A stretch of 9,557 nt of DNA from an uncultured Collinsella sp. (GCA_900758845.1 CAAESW010000046.1:1-9557), one strand, 5' to 3'; positions 1 to 8,024 are shown, counted from the first letter of the stretch. The notes: generated by a model from the letters alone, not told the origin. Program-made: numbers and translations.

Positions 1-2
1 CA

Positions 3-2408
3 GCCCAGGCTGCCGAGGAGGCTGCCCGCGCCGAGGCCGAGGCCAAGAAGAAGGCCGAGCAGGAGCGCCTTGCCCGCGAGAAGGAGGAGGCTGCCCGCGA
101 GGCCCAGCGCCGCGCCGTTCCCGCTTCCGACTCCGGTTCCCGCTTCCGTTCGCTGCTCGACCAGATCGCCGCACAGGAGACCGTGCTCAAGGAGAAGAAG
201 GACGCCGAGGACAAGGCCAAGGCCGAGCGCGCCGCCGAGCGCGGTAACCGTCGTGGCGGCAACAACGACCGTCGCGGTGGCCGTCGTAACGATCGCAACG
301 CTTCCGACAACAACTCCGAGCGCAACGCCTCCGAGAGCCGTCCGCACAGCCATCGCACCAACGCCAGCAACAACGTCGCTGCCGGCATGGACTTCCCCAA
401 CCCCGACAAGCAGGGCAAGGGCAAGAAGCGCAAGGGCGGTCACAACAACGAAGAGGACCACTACAGCCGTATGGCTCGCGAGGCCGAGGAGTACAGCCGC
501 GAAAAGGTGCTCGAGGAGGCTCGTGCTGCCGTCGAGGAGGCCTCTCGCGAGTCCACCGGTCGCCGCAAGAAGCGCAAGGAGAAGCGCGAGCGCGAGGCTG
601 CCAAGGCTCAGGAGGAGCGCAAGATAGAGGAGGCGCTGGCCCAGGGCGTGAACCCCGAGGACCTCGACGCCATCAAGGTCTCCCAGGGCGTTACCGTCCA
701 GGAGCTTGCCGAGGCTCTCGACGTTCCGGCCAACGACATCATCAAGCGCCTGTTCCTGCTGGGTACGCCGCTCACCATGACGCAGTCCATGTCCGACGAC
801 CTCGTTGAGCTCGTTGCCGACGACCTGGGCCGTCAGATCAAGATCATCACCCCCGAGGAGGAGAACACCTTCTCGTTCTACGACGATCCCGCCGACCTTA
901 AGCCGCGTGCCCCGGTCGTCACCGTCATGGGCCACGTCGACCACGGCAAGACGTCGCTGCTTGACGCCATCCGTCACACCGGCGTCGCTGCCGGCGAGGC
1001 GGGCGGCATTACGCAGGCCATCGGCGCTTCGCAGGTCATGATCAACGACCGCAAGATCACCTTTATCGATACCCCGGGCCACGCCACCTTTACGGCTATG
1101 CGTGCCCGTGGTGCCAAGGTGACCGACATCGTCATTCTGATCGTGGCTGCCGACGACGGCGTCATGCCCCAGACCGTCGAGTCGATCAACCACGCCAAGG
1201 CCGCCGGCGTACCCATCGTCGTCGCCGTCAACAAGATCGATAAGCCGGGTGCCAACCCCGACCGTGTGCGTCAGGAGCTCACCGAGTACGGAGTCATCCC
1301 CGAGGAGTGGGGCGGACAGAACATGTTCGTCAACATCTCGGCTAAGCAGAAGATCGGTATCGACGAACTTCTGGAGACCGTGCTGCTCCAGGCCGACGTG
1401 CTCGAGCTCAAGGCCAACCCGGACACCTTTGCCTCCGGCAACGTCCTCGAGGCCAAGCTCGACAAGGGCCGCGGCTCGGTTGCTACCGTGCTCGTGACCC
1501 GCGGTACCCTGCACGTGGGCGATACGCTGGTCGCCGGCCTTACCTACGGCCGCGTCCGCGCCATGCTCGACCCCAAGGGCCGCGCCGTCACCGAGGCCGG
1601 TCCCTCCGACGCCGTCGAGATTCTGGGCCTGCAGTCCGTGCCCAACGCCGGTGACGAGTTCCGCGTGTTCGAGGACGAGCGCGAGGCACGTGCGCTGGCC
1701 GACGAGCGTTCGCTGAAGGCCCGTATCGAGGAGCAGAGCCGCGTCAAGCACGTCACGCTCGAGAACCTCTTCGAGACTATTGCCGACGCCGAGGTCAAGG
1801 AGCTCAACCTGATCATCAAGGCCGACGTCCAGGGTTCCATCGAGGCCCTTCAGGACTCGCTCGACAAGATGGATCAGTCCGAGGTTCGCATCAACACGAT
1901 CCACTCCGCCGTTGGCGCAATCAACGAGACCGACGTCGTTCTGGCCGACGCCTCCAACGCCATCATCATCGGCTTTGGCGTCCGTCCCGACGGTAAGGCC
2001 CGCTCCGCCGCCGAGCGCGAGGGCGTCGAGATCCGTTGCTACGACGTCATCTACAAGTGCCTCGAGGAGCTCGACGCCGCCCGTATCGGCATGCTCAAGC
2101 CCACCGAGGTCGAGGTCGCCACGGGTACCGCGACTGTCCTGGACACCTTCAAGGTGCCCAAAGTCGGTATCGCCGCCGGTGTCCGCGTCGAAGAGGGCGA
2201 GATCGCCGTGACCGATTCCGTGCGCCTGGTGCGCGACGGCATCGTGGTCTTCAACGGCAAGATCGCCTCGATGCGCCACTACAAGGACGAGGCCAAGAGC
2301 CTCAAGAGCGGTTCCGAGGGCGGCATTGGCCTGGAGAACTTCCAGGACATCAAGCCCGGCGACCAGATCGAGGGTTACCGCATCGACCAGGTTGCCCGTA
2401 CCGAGTAG
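3..2408 (+). CDS. infB: Translation initiation factor IF-2 (5' end outside window)
   Basis: GTPase that brings initiator fMet-tRNA to the 30S subunit and promotes subunit joining. The reading frame is open from the left edge, giving 801 visible residues and a TAG stop, so the true start lies upstream. Fragment residues 1-60 are Ala/Glu/Lys-rich and probably helical. Residues 80-113 are Arg/Gly/Asn-rich. Further charged linker follows, then an IF2_N domain (about 230-283). The GTPase domain shows G1 GHVDHGKT (310-317), a G2 motif GGITQAIGA, G3 DTPGH (356-360), G4 NKID (410-413) and G5 SAK (446-448). Beta-barrel domain II, domain III and the C-terminal fMet-tRNA-binding barrel follow, ending at EGYRIDQVARTE. 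The G2 motif has Ala where most bacterial IF-2 proteins have His. Codon use is strongly C-ending, as expected for high expression. It is first in a tight run with rbfA 11 bases downstream. The GTG at 183 and ATG at 387 are internal codons, not supported starts. Identity is certain. Confidence 0.98.
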   Translation, partial: AQAAEEAARAEAEAKKKAEQERLAREKEEAAREAQRRAVPASDSGSRFRSLLDQIAAQETVLKEKKDAEDKAKAERAAERGNRRGGNNDRRGGRRNDRNASDNNSERNASESRPHSHRTNASNNVAAGMDFPNPDKQGKGKKRKGGHNNEEDHYSRMAREAEEYSREKVLEEARAAVEEASRESTGRRKKRKEKREREAAKAQEERKIEEALAQGVNPEDLDAIKVSQGVTVQELAEALDVPANDIIKRLFLLGTPLTMTQSMSDDLVELVADDLGRQIKIITPEEENTFSFYDDPADLKPRAPVVTVMGHVDHGKTSLLDAIRHTGVAAGEAGGITQAIGASQVMINDRKITFIDTPGHATFTAMRARGAKVTDIVILIVAADDGVMPQTVESINHAKAAGVPIVVAVNKIDKPGANPDRVRQELTEYGVIPEEWGGQNMFVNISAKQKIGIDELLETVLLQADVLELKANPDTFASGNVLEAKLDKGRGSVATVLVTRGTLHVGDTLVAGLTYGRVRAMLDPKGRAVTEAGPSDAVEILGLQSVPNAGDEFRVFEDEREARALADERSLKARIEEQSRVKHVTLENLFETIADAEVKELNLIIKADVQGSIEALQDSLDKMDQSEVRINTIHSAVGAINETDVVLADASNAIIIGFGVRPDGKARSAAEREGVEIRCYDVIYKCLEELDAARIGMLKPTEVEVATGTATVLDTFKVPKVGIAAGVRVEEGEIAVTDSVRLVRDGIVVFNGKIASMRHYKDEAKSLKSGSEGGIGLENFQDIKPGDQIEGYRIDQVARTE

Positions 2409-2419
2409 GGGGTAGCGCT

Positions 2420-2830
2420 ATGAAGCAAACGCAGGCAACCCGCCGTCTGGGCGAGCAGCTTCGCGAGAAGCTCGGTTATATCCTGCTCTTTGAGGTTTCT
2501 GATCCGCGTCTCGACCTGGTTACTTTGACCGCGGTCGAGGTCGCGGTGGACCGTTCGTTCGCGCGCGTGTACGTGTCGTGCGATGTGAGCCGCTACGACG
2601 AGGTCATGGAGGCGCTCGCTAGCGCCAAGGGCCGTATTCGCAGCCTGTTGGCTCGCTCGCTCGATTGGCGTGTCACGCCCGAGCTCGATTTTCGCATCGA
2701 TCGCTCGACCGATGAGGCCGAGCGCATCACGCGTGCGCTGGAAAACGTTCCCGCTACGCTTGCGATCGAAAAGGACGAGGACGGCTATCCGATAGCGGAT
2801 GCCGCCCAGGAGGCAGCTTTAGATGACTAA
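2420..2830 (+). CDS. rbfA: 30S ribosome-binding factor A
   Basis: RbfA binds the 30S subunit late in its assembly and helps mature the 5' end of 16S rRNA. It is 136 residues long, normal for the family, and is a single KH-like domain. Family hallmarks are visible: the DPR element at 28-30, the strand run VEVAVDRSFARVYVS, the A-K-G kink motif at 69-71 that replaces the KH GxxG loop, and the late element PELDFRIDRS. The ATG at 2420 is preceded by a G-run at 2408-2412 with 7 bases spacing and sits 11 bases after the infB stop. The frame is open further upstream into infB, but that upstream protein sequence is an infB shadow with no RbfA similarity. The last 8 bases overlap the next gene. The acidic C-terminal tail is typical. 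Its place after infB is the usual arrangement, implying co-transcription. Confidence 0.96.
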   Translation: MKQTQATRRLGEQLREKLGYILLFEVSDPRLDLVTLTAVEVAVDRSFARVYVSCDVSRYDEVMEALASAKGRIRSLLARSLDWRVTPELDFRIDRSTDEAERITRALENVPATLAIEKDEDGYPIADAAQEAALDD

Positions 2831-3866
2831 TTCCGCCGACCTCGCCTCGTGCGAGTCTGCAGATATTCAGCGACGCATCCTCGAGCTCATCGAGGGTGCG
2901 TCCTCCATTGCGATTTCGGGACATACTTCTCCCGATGGCGATGCCTTGGGCTCCGTATTGGGTCTGGGCCTTTCGCTCATGAAGTTTTTCCCCAACAAGG
3001 ACATTGCGCTGCTGCTGGCAGACGATGACCCGGTTCCGCGCATCTACCGCTTTATGGAAGGCTCCGATCGCCTGGTGCCGGCATCTGCGTATACCGGCAA
3101 TCCTGACCTGTTCATCTCGGTGGACGTGCCGGTCGTCGAGCGCCTCAATAATTCCGCCGAGGTGCTTCGTCGCTCCAAGCATGTGGTGTGCTTCGATCAT
3201 CATCCGGCGCGCGAGGAGTTTGCCGAGCTGAGCCTGAGGCGCGTCGATGCCGCGGCCTGCGCCATGATCATCGACCGTTTCTTGGACAATTGCGGCATTG
3301 TCGCACGTGATAGCGTTGCGACCTGCCTGCTGTGTGGCTTGGTTACCGATACCGGCCGTTTTCAGTACCAAAACGCCGATGCTGCCGCGTTCCATGCAGC
3401 CTCGCGCCTGGTGGCGCACGGTGCCGATCCGGCGCGCGTTGCGCTCGAGGTCTACCAGAGCATGCGCGTTGAGTTTTTGCACCTCAAGTCCATTGTCATG
3501 GGTCGCATTAAGACGGTCGCGCATGGGCGCGTGGCGTATAGCTATGCCTACCAGAGCGACCTTGAGGCCTGCGGCGTCACCTCGGACGAGTGCGACGGCC
3601 TGGTCGATGTGGTGCGTTCGGTGATGGGCGTCGAGGTCTGCATGTTCTTAAAGGGCATTGAGGGCGATACCAAGGTGCGTGGCAACCTGCGCTCCAAGGG
3701 CGACCTCGATGTGTCCGAGATTGCTGCCAACTTTGGCGGTGGCGGGCATCATGCCGCCGCCGGCTTTTCCAACAACGGAACAATTCGCGAGACGCTCGCC
3801 GTGGCACTTCCCATGCTGGCCGAGCTGGTGGGGGAGGATCCCGCTTCGGTGACCGTCGAGCTTTAA
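2823..3866 (+). CDS. nrnA: DHH/DHHA1 phosphoesterase, NrnA-type oligoribonuclease / pAp phosphatase
   Basis: Likely a manganese-dependent phosphoesterase that degrades nanoRNA and may dephosphorylate pAp, as known for NrnA proteins. The 347-residue product has the DHH-family metal ligands in order: GHTSPDGDALGS (H34, D38, D40), ISVDVP (D101), FDHH (D125-H127) and VTDTGRF (D176). The C-terminal DHHA1 domain ends with the substrate-binding GGGGHHAAAG motif (305-314). It is slightly longer than the usual 310-330 residues, owing to a short N-terminal extension. The ATG at 2823 has a strong AGGAGG at 2808-2813 with 9 bases spacing, located inside the rbfA coding region; the two genes overlap by 8 bases. 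Position between rbfA and truB is the common Gram-positive order. Substrate preference (nanoRNA, pAp or c-di-AMP/pApA) cannot be decided from sequence. A full RecJ is ruled out by the short length. Confidence 0.9.
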   Translation: MTNSADLASCESADIQRRILELIEGASSIAISGHTSPDGDALGSVLGLGLSLMKFFPNKDIALLLADDDPVPRIYRFMEGSDRLVPASAYTGNPDLFISVDVPVVERLNNSAEVLRRSKHVVCFDHHPAREEFAELSLRRVDAAACAMIIDRFLDNCGIVARDSVATCLLCGLVTDTGRFQYQNADAAAFHAASRLVAHGADPARVALEVYQSMRVEFLHLKSIVMGRIKTVAHGRVAYSYAYQSDLEACGVTSDECDGLVDVVRSVMGVEVCMFLKGIEGDTKVRGNLRSKGDLDVSEIAANFGGGGHHAAAGFSNNGTIRETLAVALPMLAELVGEDPASVTVEL

Positions 3867-3881
3867 CTTTTTGGATGGTAC

Positions 3882-4814
3882 ATGGCTCGTCGAACGCCTT
3901 CTCAACTGAATATGCTGCTCGCCGTCGATAAGCCGGTGGGCTGCACGTCCCACGATGTGGTCTCGCAATGCCGACGCGCCCTCCATGAGCGGCGCGTCGG
4001 CCATGCCGGCACGCTCGACCCCATGGCATCCGGCGTCATGGTGGTGGGCGTGGGCCAGGCTACTCGTCTGCTGGGCATGCTCACGCTCGATACCAAAAGC
4101 TACGTCGCCGATATTTCGTTTGGTGCCGAGACCAATACCGATGATGCGGAGGGCGAGGCGGTCCGCACGGTGGCTGTTGCCAACGAGCTCCGCGATCCTG
4201 CCTATGCTCGTGAGCGCTTGGCCGCCATGCTGGGCCCGCAGATGCAGGTGCCGCCGGCGTTTTCTGCTATCTCGGTCAATGGCGTTCGCGCCTACAAGTC
4301 TGCTCGCGAGGGCAATGCGGTGGACCTACCTCCGCGCCCCGTCGAGGTCTATGCCGCCGACCTGATCGCCGTGGGCGGCGAAGGTGATACGTGTGTGTGG
4401 ACCGTGGCGTTCTCGGTGAGCAAGGGCACCTATATCCGTGCGCTCGCTCGCGACCTGGGCCGCGCTTGCGATAGCGCCGCGCATATTTCCGCGCTGCGCC
4501 GCACGGCTTCCGGTGTTGTTTCCATTGGCGCTTGTCATGCGGTCGAGGAGCTTTCTCCCGATTCCGCGGCTGGCTTTGCCCTGGATCCCATTGCGGCCCT
4601 GGGCGCCACACGTGTTGACTTGCCGGGTAATCTTGCCGACGACCTGCTCTGCGGCCGACGCATTCCCGTTGAGCGTGCGCTTGCCGATTTCGATTCCTCG
4701 AAGGCGCCGTTTGCGTTGGTGCTCGATAGGGGACTCAAGGCGCTCGCCCGCATTGAGGGCGGCCGCTTTGTCATGGAGCACGTGTTTCCGCAGGCAATCG
4801 GCGGTATTCGATGA
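3882..4814 (+). CDS. truB: tRNA pseudouridine-55 synthase
   Basis: Converts U55 in the T-arm of most tRNAs to pseudouridine. The 310-residue protein carries the TruB signature blocks in order: KPVGCTSHD near residue 17, GHAGTLDPMASG with the catalytic aspartate at D46, the KSYVADI segment, VPPAFSAISVNG, and SKGTYIRALARDLG (from 180). LRRTASG follows, then a weaker C-terminal PUA-like part. The chosen ATG at 3882 follows the nrnA stop by 15 bases and has GGATGG at 3873-3878 with about 3 bases spacing. The alternative ATG at 3912 would leave only the core and has no better ribosome site, so the first is preferred. The last codons overlap ribF by 4 bases (ATGA), a translational-coupling arrangement. 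Wobble-position bases are more mixed than in infB. Confidence 0.96.
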   Translation: MARRTPSQLNMLLAVDKPVGCTSHDVVSQCRRALHERRVGHAGTLDPMASGVMVVGVGQATRLLGMLTLDTKSYVADISFGAETNTDDAEGEAVRTVAVANELRDPAYARERLAAMLGPQMQVPPAFSAISVNGVRAYKSAREGNAVDLPPRPVEVYAADLIAVGGEGDTCVWTVAFSVSKGTYIRALARDLGRACDSAAHISALRRTASGVVSIGACHAVEELSPDSAAGFALDPIAALGATRVDLPGNLADDLLCGRRIPVERALADFDSSKAPFALVLDRGLKALARIEGGRFVMEHVFPQAIGGIR

Positions 4815-5818
4815 TGTTGTCCGCTCGCGAGCTCGCGCGTGTCTTTTTCGCGGGCGAGTCGGACGAGGCTCGCATCGTTGCTGCCGATACGTTTGATGAG
4901 TGTGAGCACTTGGGTGCCGCTTCAATCGCCATTGGCGTGTTCGACGGCGTTCACCGTGGACACCAGGAACTCATCGAAGCGCTTGTCCGTGATGCCCGTG
5001 CCCATGGCTGTAAGGCGGTCGTGGTTACCTTCGATCCCGACCCGGACGTTGTGGTGAGCCCTTCGCCCGCTCAAAAATTGATGACGACGGCCGACCGTCT
5101 GCATGCCTTGGCTCAAACCGGGGTCGATGCGGTGGTGGCCGTTCCCTTTACGCCTGAGGTTGCGGCGCTTGACCATGTTGATTTTCTCTCGCTGGTGTCG
5201 CGTCTGGTCGACATTCGATCGATTCGCGTTGGCAGTGACTTTAGGCTGGGTCGTGGCGGTGCTTCTGGTGTTGCCGAGATGCGCTCCTGGGGTTCCGAGC
5301 ACGGCGTTGACGTGTATGGTCACGACCTGCTTTGCGAGGGCGGTGAGGCCATTTGCGCCACCCGCATTCGTCATGAGCTGGGACAGGGTCATGTGGAGCT
5401 TGCTGCTGGGTTACTCGGCCGTCCGTATATGGTGCGTGGCGGTGTTATTCGCGGCCGTCACGAGGGTTCTGGCATGGGCTTTCCCACGGCAAACTTGCAG
5501 GTTCCCGACGGCATTCAGGTGCCAGCCGATGGCGTGTATGAGGGTCTGGTGCTGGTCGATGACACCGCGTGGCCCGCTGCTGTGAACGTCGGCCTGCCGC
5601 CAACGTATGCTGACGATGCGGCATCTGCGCATCTCGAGGCTAATTTAATTGGTTATACGGGCGACCTGTACGGCGCTTCCGTTTCGCTGGCGTTTACGCG
5701 CTGGCTGCGTCCCTCGCGTGTGTTCGATTCGCTGGATGAGTTGATCGCGACCGTCGAGGGTAATATCGAGGATATTCGTCACAACTTGGGCGATCAGGGG
5801 GTGAGCATCCGTGATTAG
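4811..5818 (+). CDS. ribF: Bifunctional riboflavin kinase / FMN adenylyltransferase
   Basis: Makes FMN from riboflavin and then FAD from FMN. The 335-residue protein is of normal length. The N-terminal nucleotidyltransferase domain has GVFDGVHRGHQ (42-52, the HxGH-type ATP site), TFDPDP, VGSDFRLG and ATRIR (183-187). The C-terminal kinase domain begins near LLGRPY. It shows GMGFPTANLQVP, DGVYEG, NVGLPPTY and the LEANLIGYTGDLYG block, which holds the expected catalytic glutamate, then a final helix (FDSLDELIATVEGNIEDIR). Two adenylyltransferase positions differ from the commonest form: TFxPDP instead of TFxPHP, and C-A-T-R-I-R where S-S-T-R-I-R is usual. The start ATG overlaps the truB stop as ATGA with no clear ribosome site, so coupling is likely. 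A second ATG immediately follows at 4814. The end overlaps dnaG by 8 bases. TruB-RibF adjacency is widespread in bacteria. Confidence 0.94.
   Translation: MMLSARELARVFFAGESDEARIVAADTFDECEHLGAASIAIGVFDGVHRGHQELIEALVRDARAHGCKAVVVTFDPDPDVVVSPSPAQKLMTTADRLHALAQTGVDAVVAVPFTPEVAALDHVDFLSLVSRLVDIRSIRVGSDFRLGRGGASGVAEMRSWGSEHGVDVYGHDLLCEGGEAICATRIRHELGQGHVELAAGLLGRPYMVRGGVIRGRHEGSGMGFPTANLQVPDGIQVPADGVYEGLVLVDDTAWPAAVNVGLPPTYADDAASAHLEANLIGYTGDLYGASVSLAFTRWLRPSRVFDSLDELIATVEGNIEDIRHNLGDQGVSIRD
5796..5805 (+). promoter_or_regulatory. Ribosome binding site that fixes the dnaG GTG start
   Basis: A purine-rich run (AGGGGGTGAG) lies 5 bases before the GTG at 5811, inside the end of ribF. It supports this GTG as the dnaG start. 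The resulting N-terminus (MISDEEKDQVR) fits the usual short lead-in to the primase zinc finger. Confidence 0.65.
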
Positions 5819-7919
5819 CGATGAGGAAAAAGACCAGGTACGCGCTGCGTCTGACCTGGTTGCCATCGTGCAGGAAACGGTCGAGCTCAAGCCTCGCGGC
5901 CATGAGTTTTGGGGATGCTGCCCCTTCCATGGCGAGAAGACGCCGTCCTTCCACATTATCCCCGCCACGCAGGTGTGGCATTGCTTTGGTTGCGGCGAGG
6001 GTGGCGACGTTTTCACTTATATCATGAAGCGCGAGAACCTGAGCTTTCCCGAGTCAATCCGTTATTTAGCCGATCGCGCGGGTATTGAGCTGCACGATAC
6101 CGGAGATCGCCGCGAGCGCGGTACCAAGCGTGCCCGCATCTACGATCTGTGCGCCGAGACCGCCCAGTTCTACCACACCATGCTTATGCGCGGTAAGGAC
6201 GGCCGTCCGCGCGAGTACTTTGCCAGCCGCGGTATGGGTGGCGACGTCTGCCGCCGCTACTGCCTGGGCTTTGCACCGGGCCGTAACGCGCTGGTGTCGC
6301 ACCTGTCCCAGGCGGGTTTTACCCCGCAGGAGATGATCGATGCCAACGTGGCTGTGAACCGCGGGCGCGGGCAGCTTGCCGACCGCTTCTACGACCGCGT
6401 AATGTTCCCCATCTTTGACGAGCAGGGTCACAACATTGCCTTTGGCGGTCGCATTATGGGTGACGGCCAACCCAAGTATCTCAACACCGCCGAGACGAGT
6501 GTGTTCCATAAAAAGCGAAACCTCTACGGTTTTAATTGGGCCAAGGAGTTTATCGTTGCGCAGGATACCGCCATCGTGGTGGAGGGTTATACCGATTGCA
6601 TCGCCTGCTGGGAGGCGGGGATTAAAAACGTTGTCGCCACGCTGGGCACCGCCCTCACGGAGCATCACGTTAAGACGCTCACCCGCTTTGCCAAGCGCAT
6701 CGTGTATATGTTTGACGGCGATGCCGCCGGTCAAAAGGCCGCTCGCCGTGCGATTCAGTTTATCGAGCAGGATTCTATGGACCTGCGCTGCGTGGTGCTG
6801 CCCGACGGCAACGACCCTATGGAGTTTATTACGGCGCACGGCGGTCAGGAGCTGCAGGCGCGCATCGACGCTGCCGAGCCGCTTATGGACTTTGTCTACC
6901 GTTCGCTGCAGGAGTCGAGCGACATCACCACGCCGGGCGGTCGCGCCAAGGCGCTCGAGGATGCGCTGACGCTCATTTATCCGCTGCGCGGTAGCTATAT
7001 GATCGACACGTACTTTATCCAGATTGCCGACCTGTTGGGTTTGGATCTGGAGACAGTGCGTGCGAGCTCGGGCCGTGTGTTTCGCGATGTCGCCAAGCGC
7101 GAGGATGCGGAACGACGTCGTGAGCAGAACTATGAGCGCCAGCGGGCACAGGCTGAGCGGTCCGGTAGCGCGGGCGGTCGGACGTCGGGTTCTCGCGATG
7201 CCGGTCGCGGTGCTTGGGCATCGGGCGCTACGCCGCCGGTGTCCGCTCCGGTCGAAGAAGAGCCGTACGACTACGTCCCGCTCGATGCCTACGATGCCGC
7301 GCCCGTGGAGGTCGTCGACGACCTGCCGCCGATCGATGTGCCTGATGGTATGGGCTCTGTTCCTGTGCCTGATGGTTCGGACGCACCGGCTGCAGCGGCG
7401 CCGATGGTTCTTACCGATCTAGAGCGCAAGTCCTTGGCGGGGGAGCGTGAACTGCTGACCATGCTCACGAGCTACCCCGACCTGTTCCGCACGTATGCCG
7501 ACCGTATCTGCTCCATCGAGTGGGTTGATCCGCGCCACGAGTCCATCGCATGGGCCGTTCTGGCAACGCCGCCGGGAACCGATCCTGCAGCTTGCATGGA
7601 TGCGGCGCGCTCGGTGTGTCCCGATGCGGCAACGCTTGTGAGTGCCGGGCGCATCTCAGCGACGAGCAAGCACCCTACCGAGACGAACATCGTGTTTATG
7701 CTCGATACGCTCGAGCTCTACACCATCAAACGCCGCATGCGTGCCGCACAGGCCAAGCTGCGCCAGGACCGTTCGCTCGATGATGAGGCCCGTCGCGCGC
7801 TGACCGTGCAGGCCGCGCAGGATTCGCAGCGTCAACGCGAGCTGCAAAAGTCGATCGGCGGCGTGGCGGACCCGTTCCGTTTGATCGGTCTGGAGGCCGC
7901 AGGCACCGAACAAGCCTAG
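5811..7919 (+). CDS. dnaG: DNA primase
   Basis: Makes RNA primers for chromosomal replication and works with the replicative helicase DnaB. The start is GTG, and the gene overlaps ribF by 8 bases. The zinc-binding domain has C37, H40, C58 and C61 with the usual C-x2-H-x17-C-x2-C spacing, within CPFHGEKTPSF and HCFGCGEGGD. The RNA polymerase core has RVMFPIFDEQGHNIAFGGRI and YLNTAET, then the TOPRIM fold with EGYTD (E258) and FDGDAAG (D302, D304). A charged then Gly/Ala/Pro/Asp-rich linker covers about 425-530, followed by a C-terminal helicase-binding region from LTDLERK (about 533). At 702 residues it is about 100 longer than E. coli or B. subtilis primase, mostly because of that linker. The linker contains a short in-frame direct repeat. 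All catalytic residues expected are present. rpoD follows, as in the macromolecular synthesis operon. Confidence 0.97.
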   Translation: MISDEEKDQVRAASDLVAIVQETVELKPRGHEFWGCCPFHGEKTPSFHIIPATQVWHCFGCGEGGDVFTYIMKRENLSFPESIRYLADRAGIELHDTGDRRERGTKRARIYDLCAETAQFYHTMLMRGKDGRPREYFASRGMGGDVCRRYCLGFAPGRNALVSHLSQAGFTPQEMIDANVAVNRGRGQLADRFYDRVMFPIFDEQGHNIAFGGRIMGDGQPKYLNTAETSVFHKKRNLYGFNWAKEFIVAQDTAIVVEGYTDCIACWEAGIKNVVATLGTALTEHHVKTLTRFAKRIVYMFDGDAAGQKAARRAIQFIEQDSMDLRCVVLPDGNDPMEFITAHGGQELQARIDAAEPLMDFVYRSLQESSDITTPGGRAKALEDALTLIYPLRGSYMIDTYFIQIADLLGLDLETVRASSGRVFRDVAKREDAERRREQNYERQRAQAERSGSAGGRTSGSRDAGRGAWASGATPPVSAPVEEEPYDYVPLDAYDAAPVEVVDDLPPIDVPDGMGSVPVPDGSDAPAAAAPMVLTDLERKSLAGERELLTMLTSYPDLFRTYADRICSIEWVDPRHESIAWAVLATPPGTDPAACMDAARSVCPDAATLVSAGRISATSKHPTETNIVFMLDTLELYTIKRRMRAAQAKLRQDRSLDDEARRALTVQAAQDSQRQRELQKSIGGVADPFRLIGLEAAGTEQA
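7337..7376 (+). repeat. 13-base in-frame direct repeat in the dnaG linker
   Basis: TGTGCCTGATGGT occurs at 7337-7349 and 7364-7376, offset by 27 bases (9 codons). It encodes V-P-D-G twice in the acidic/proline-rich linker between the primase core and the helicase-binding domain. This looks like a small tandem duplication in a disordered region that tolerates length change. Confidence 0.7.
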
Positions 7920-7986
7920 ATGTTGTGGTCAACCAGCGTATTCTCGCCTATATCCAGCCCTCTTTTTGGGTATAGACGTCAATGTG

Positions 7987-7997
7987 TGTGCTAAAGT
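7987..7997 (+). promoter_or_regulatory. Putative extended -10 promoter for rpoD
   Basis: The 110-base dnaG-rpoD gap contains TGTG-C-TAAAGT: a TRTGn element (7987-7991) directly before a hexamer (7992-7997) that matches TATAAT at 4 of 6 bases. No good -35 box lies at 16-18 bases upstream; the nearest loose candidate is TTGGGT at 7966 with a 20-base spacer. Transcription would start near 8003-8005, leaving a leader of about 25 bases before the GTG at 8030. rpoD is probably also read through from the upstream operon. Confidence 0.4.
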
Positions 7998-8017
7998 ATT
8001 GAGTCCTGTGGACTATG

Positions 8018-8024
8018 AAGGGAG
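8018..8024 (+). promoter_or_regulatory. Ribosome binding site deciding the rpoD start
   Basis: AAGGGAG lies 5 bases before the in-frame GTG at 8030. The upstream in-frame ATG at 8015 has no ribosome site in front of it, and this strong site would fall inside its coding sequence. This favours GTG 8030 as the real start. Confidence 0.7.

Noticed and set aside
183..185. GTG as an internal IF-2 start, comparable to shorter IF-2 forms of E. coli
   Set aside because: AGGAGA at 175-180 is only 2 bases away, too close for a normal ribosome site, and the frame is open upstream to the edge with fitting sequence.
70..627. 185-codon + strand frame overlapping infB
   Set aside because: It is a shifted frame of the low-complexity infB N-terminal region, giving an Arg/Pro/Thr/Ala-rich product typical of out-of-frame reading.
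2754..3524. 256-codon open frame on the - strand across rbfA/nrnA
   Set aside because: It is antisense to two well-supported genes with full motif sets, and its product has no recognisable family.
6066..6839. 257-codon open frame on the - strand opposite dnaG
   Set aside because: It covers the primase catalytic core in antisense. It is a shadow of high-GC coding sequence.
7940..7976. Possible terminator between dnaG and rpoD (CCC-TCTTTTT-GGG)
   Set aside because: The T-run is in the loop, not after the stem, and the stem is only 3 pairs plus a bulged AT extension, so termination is unlikely.
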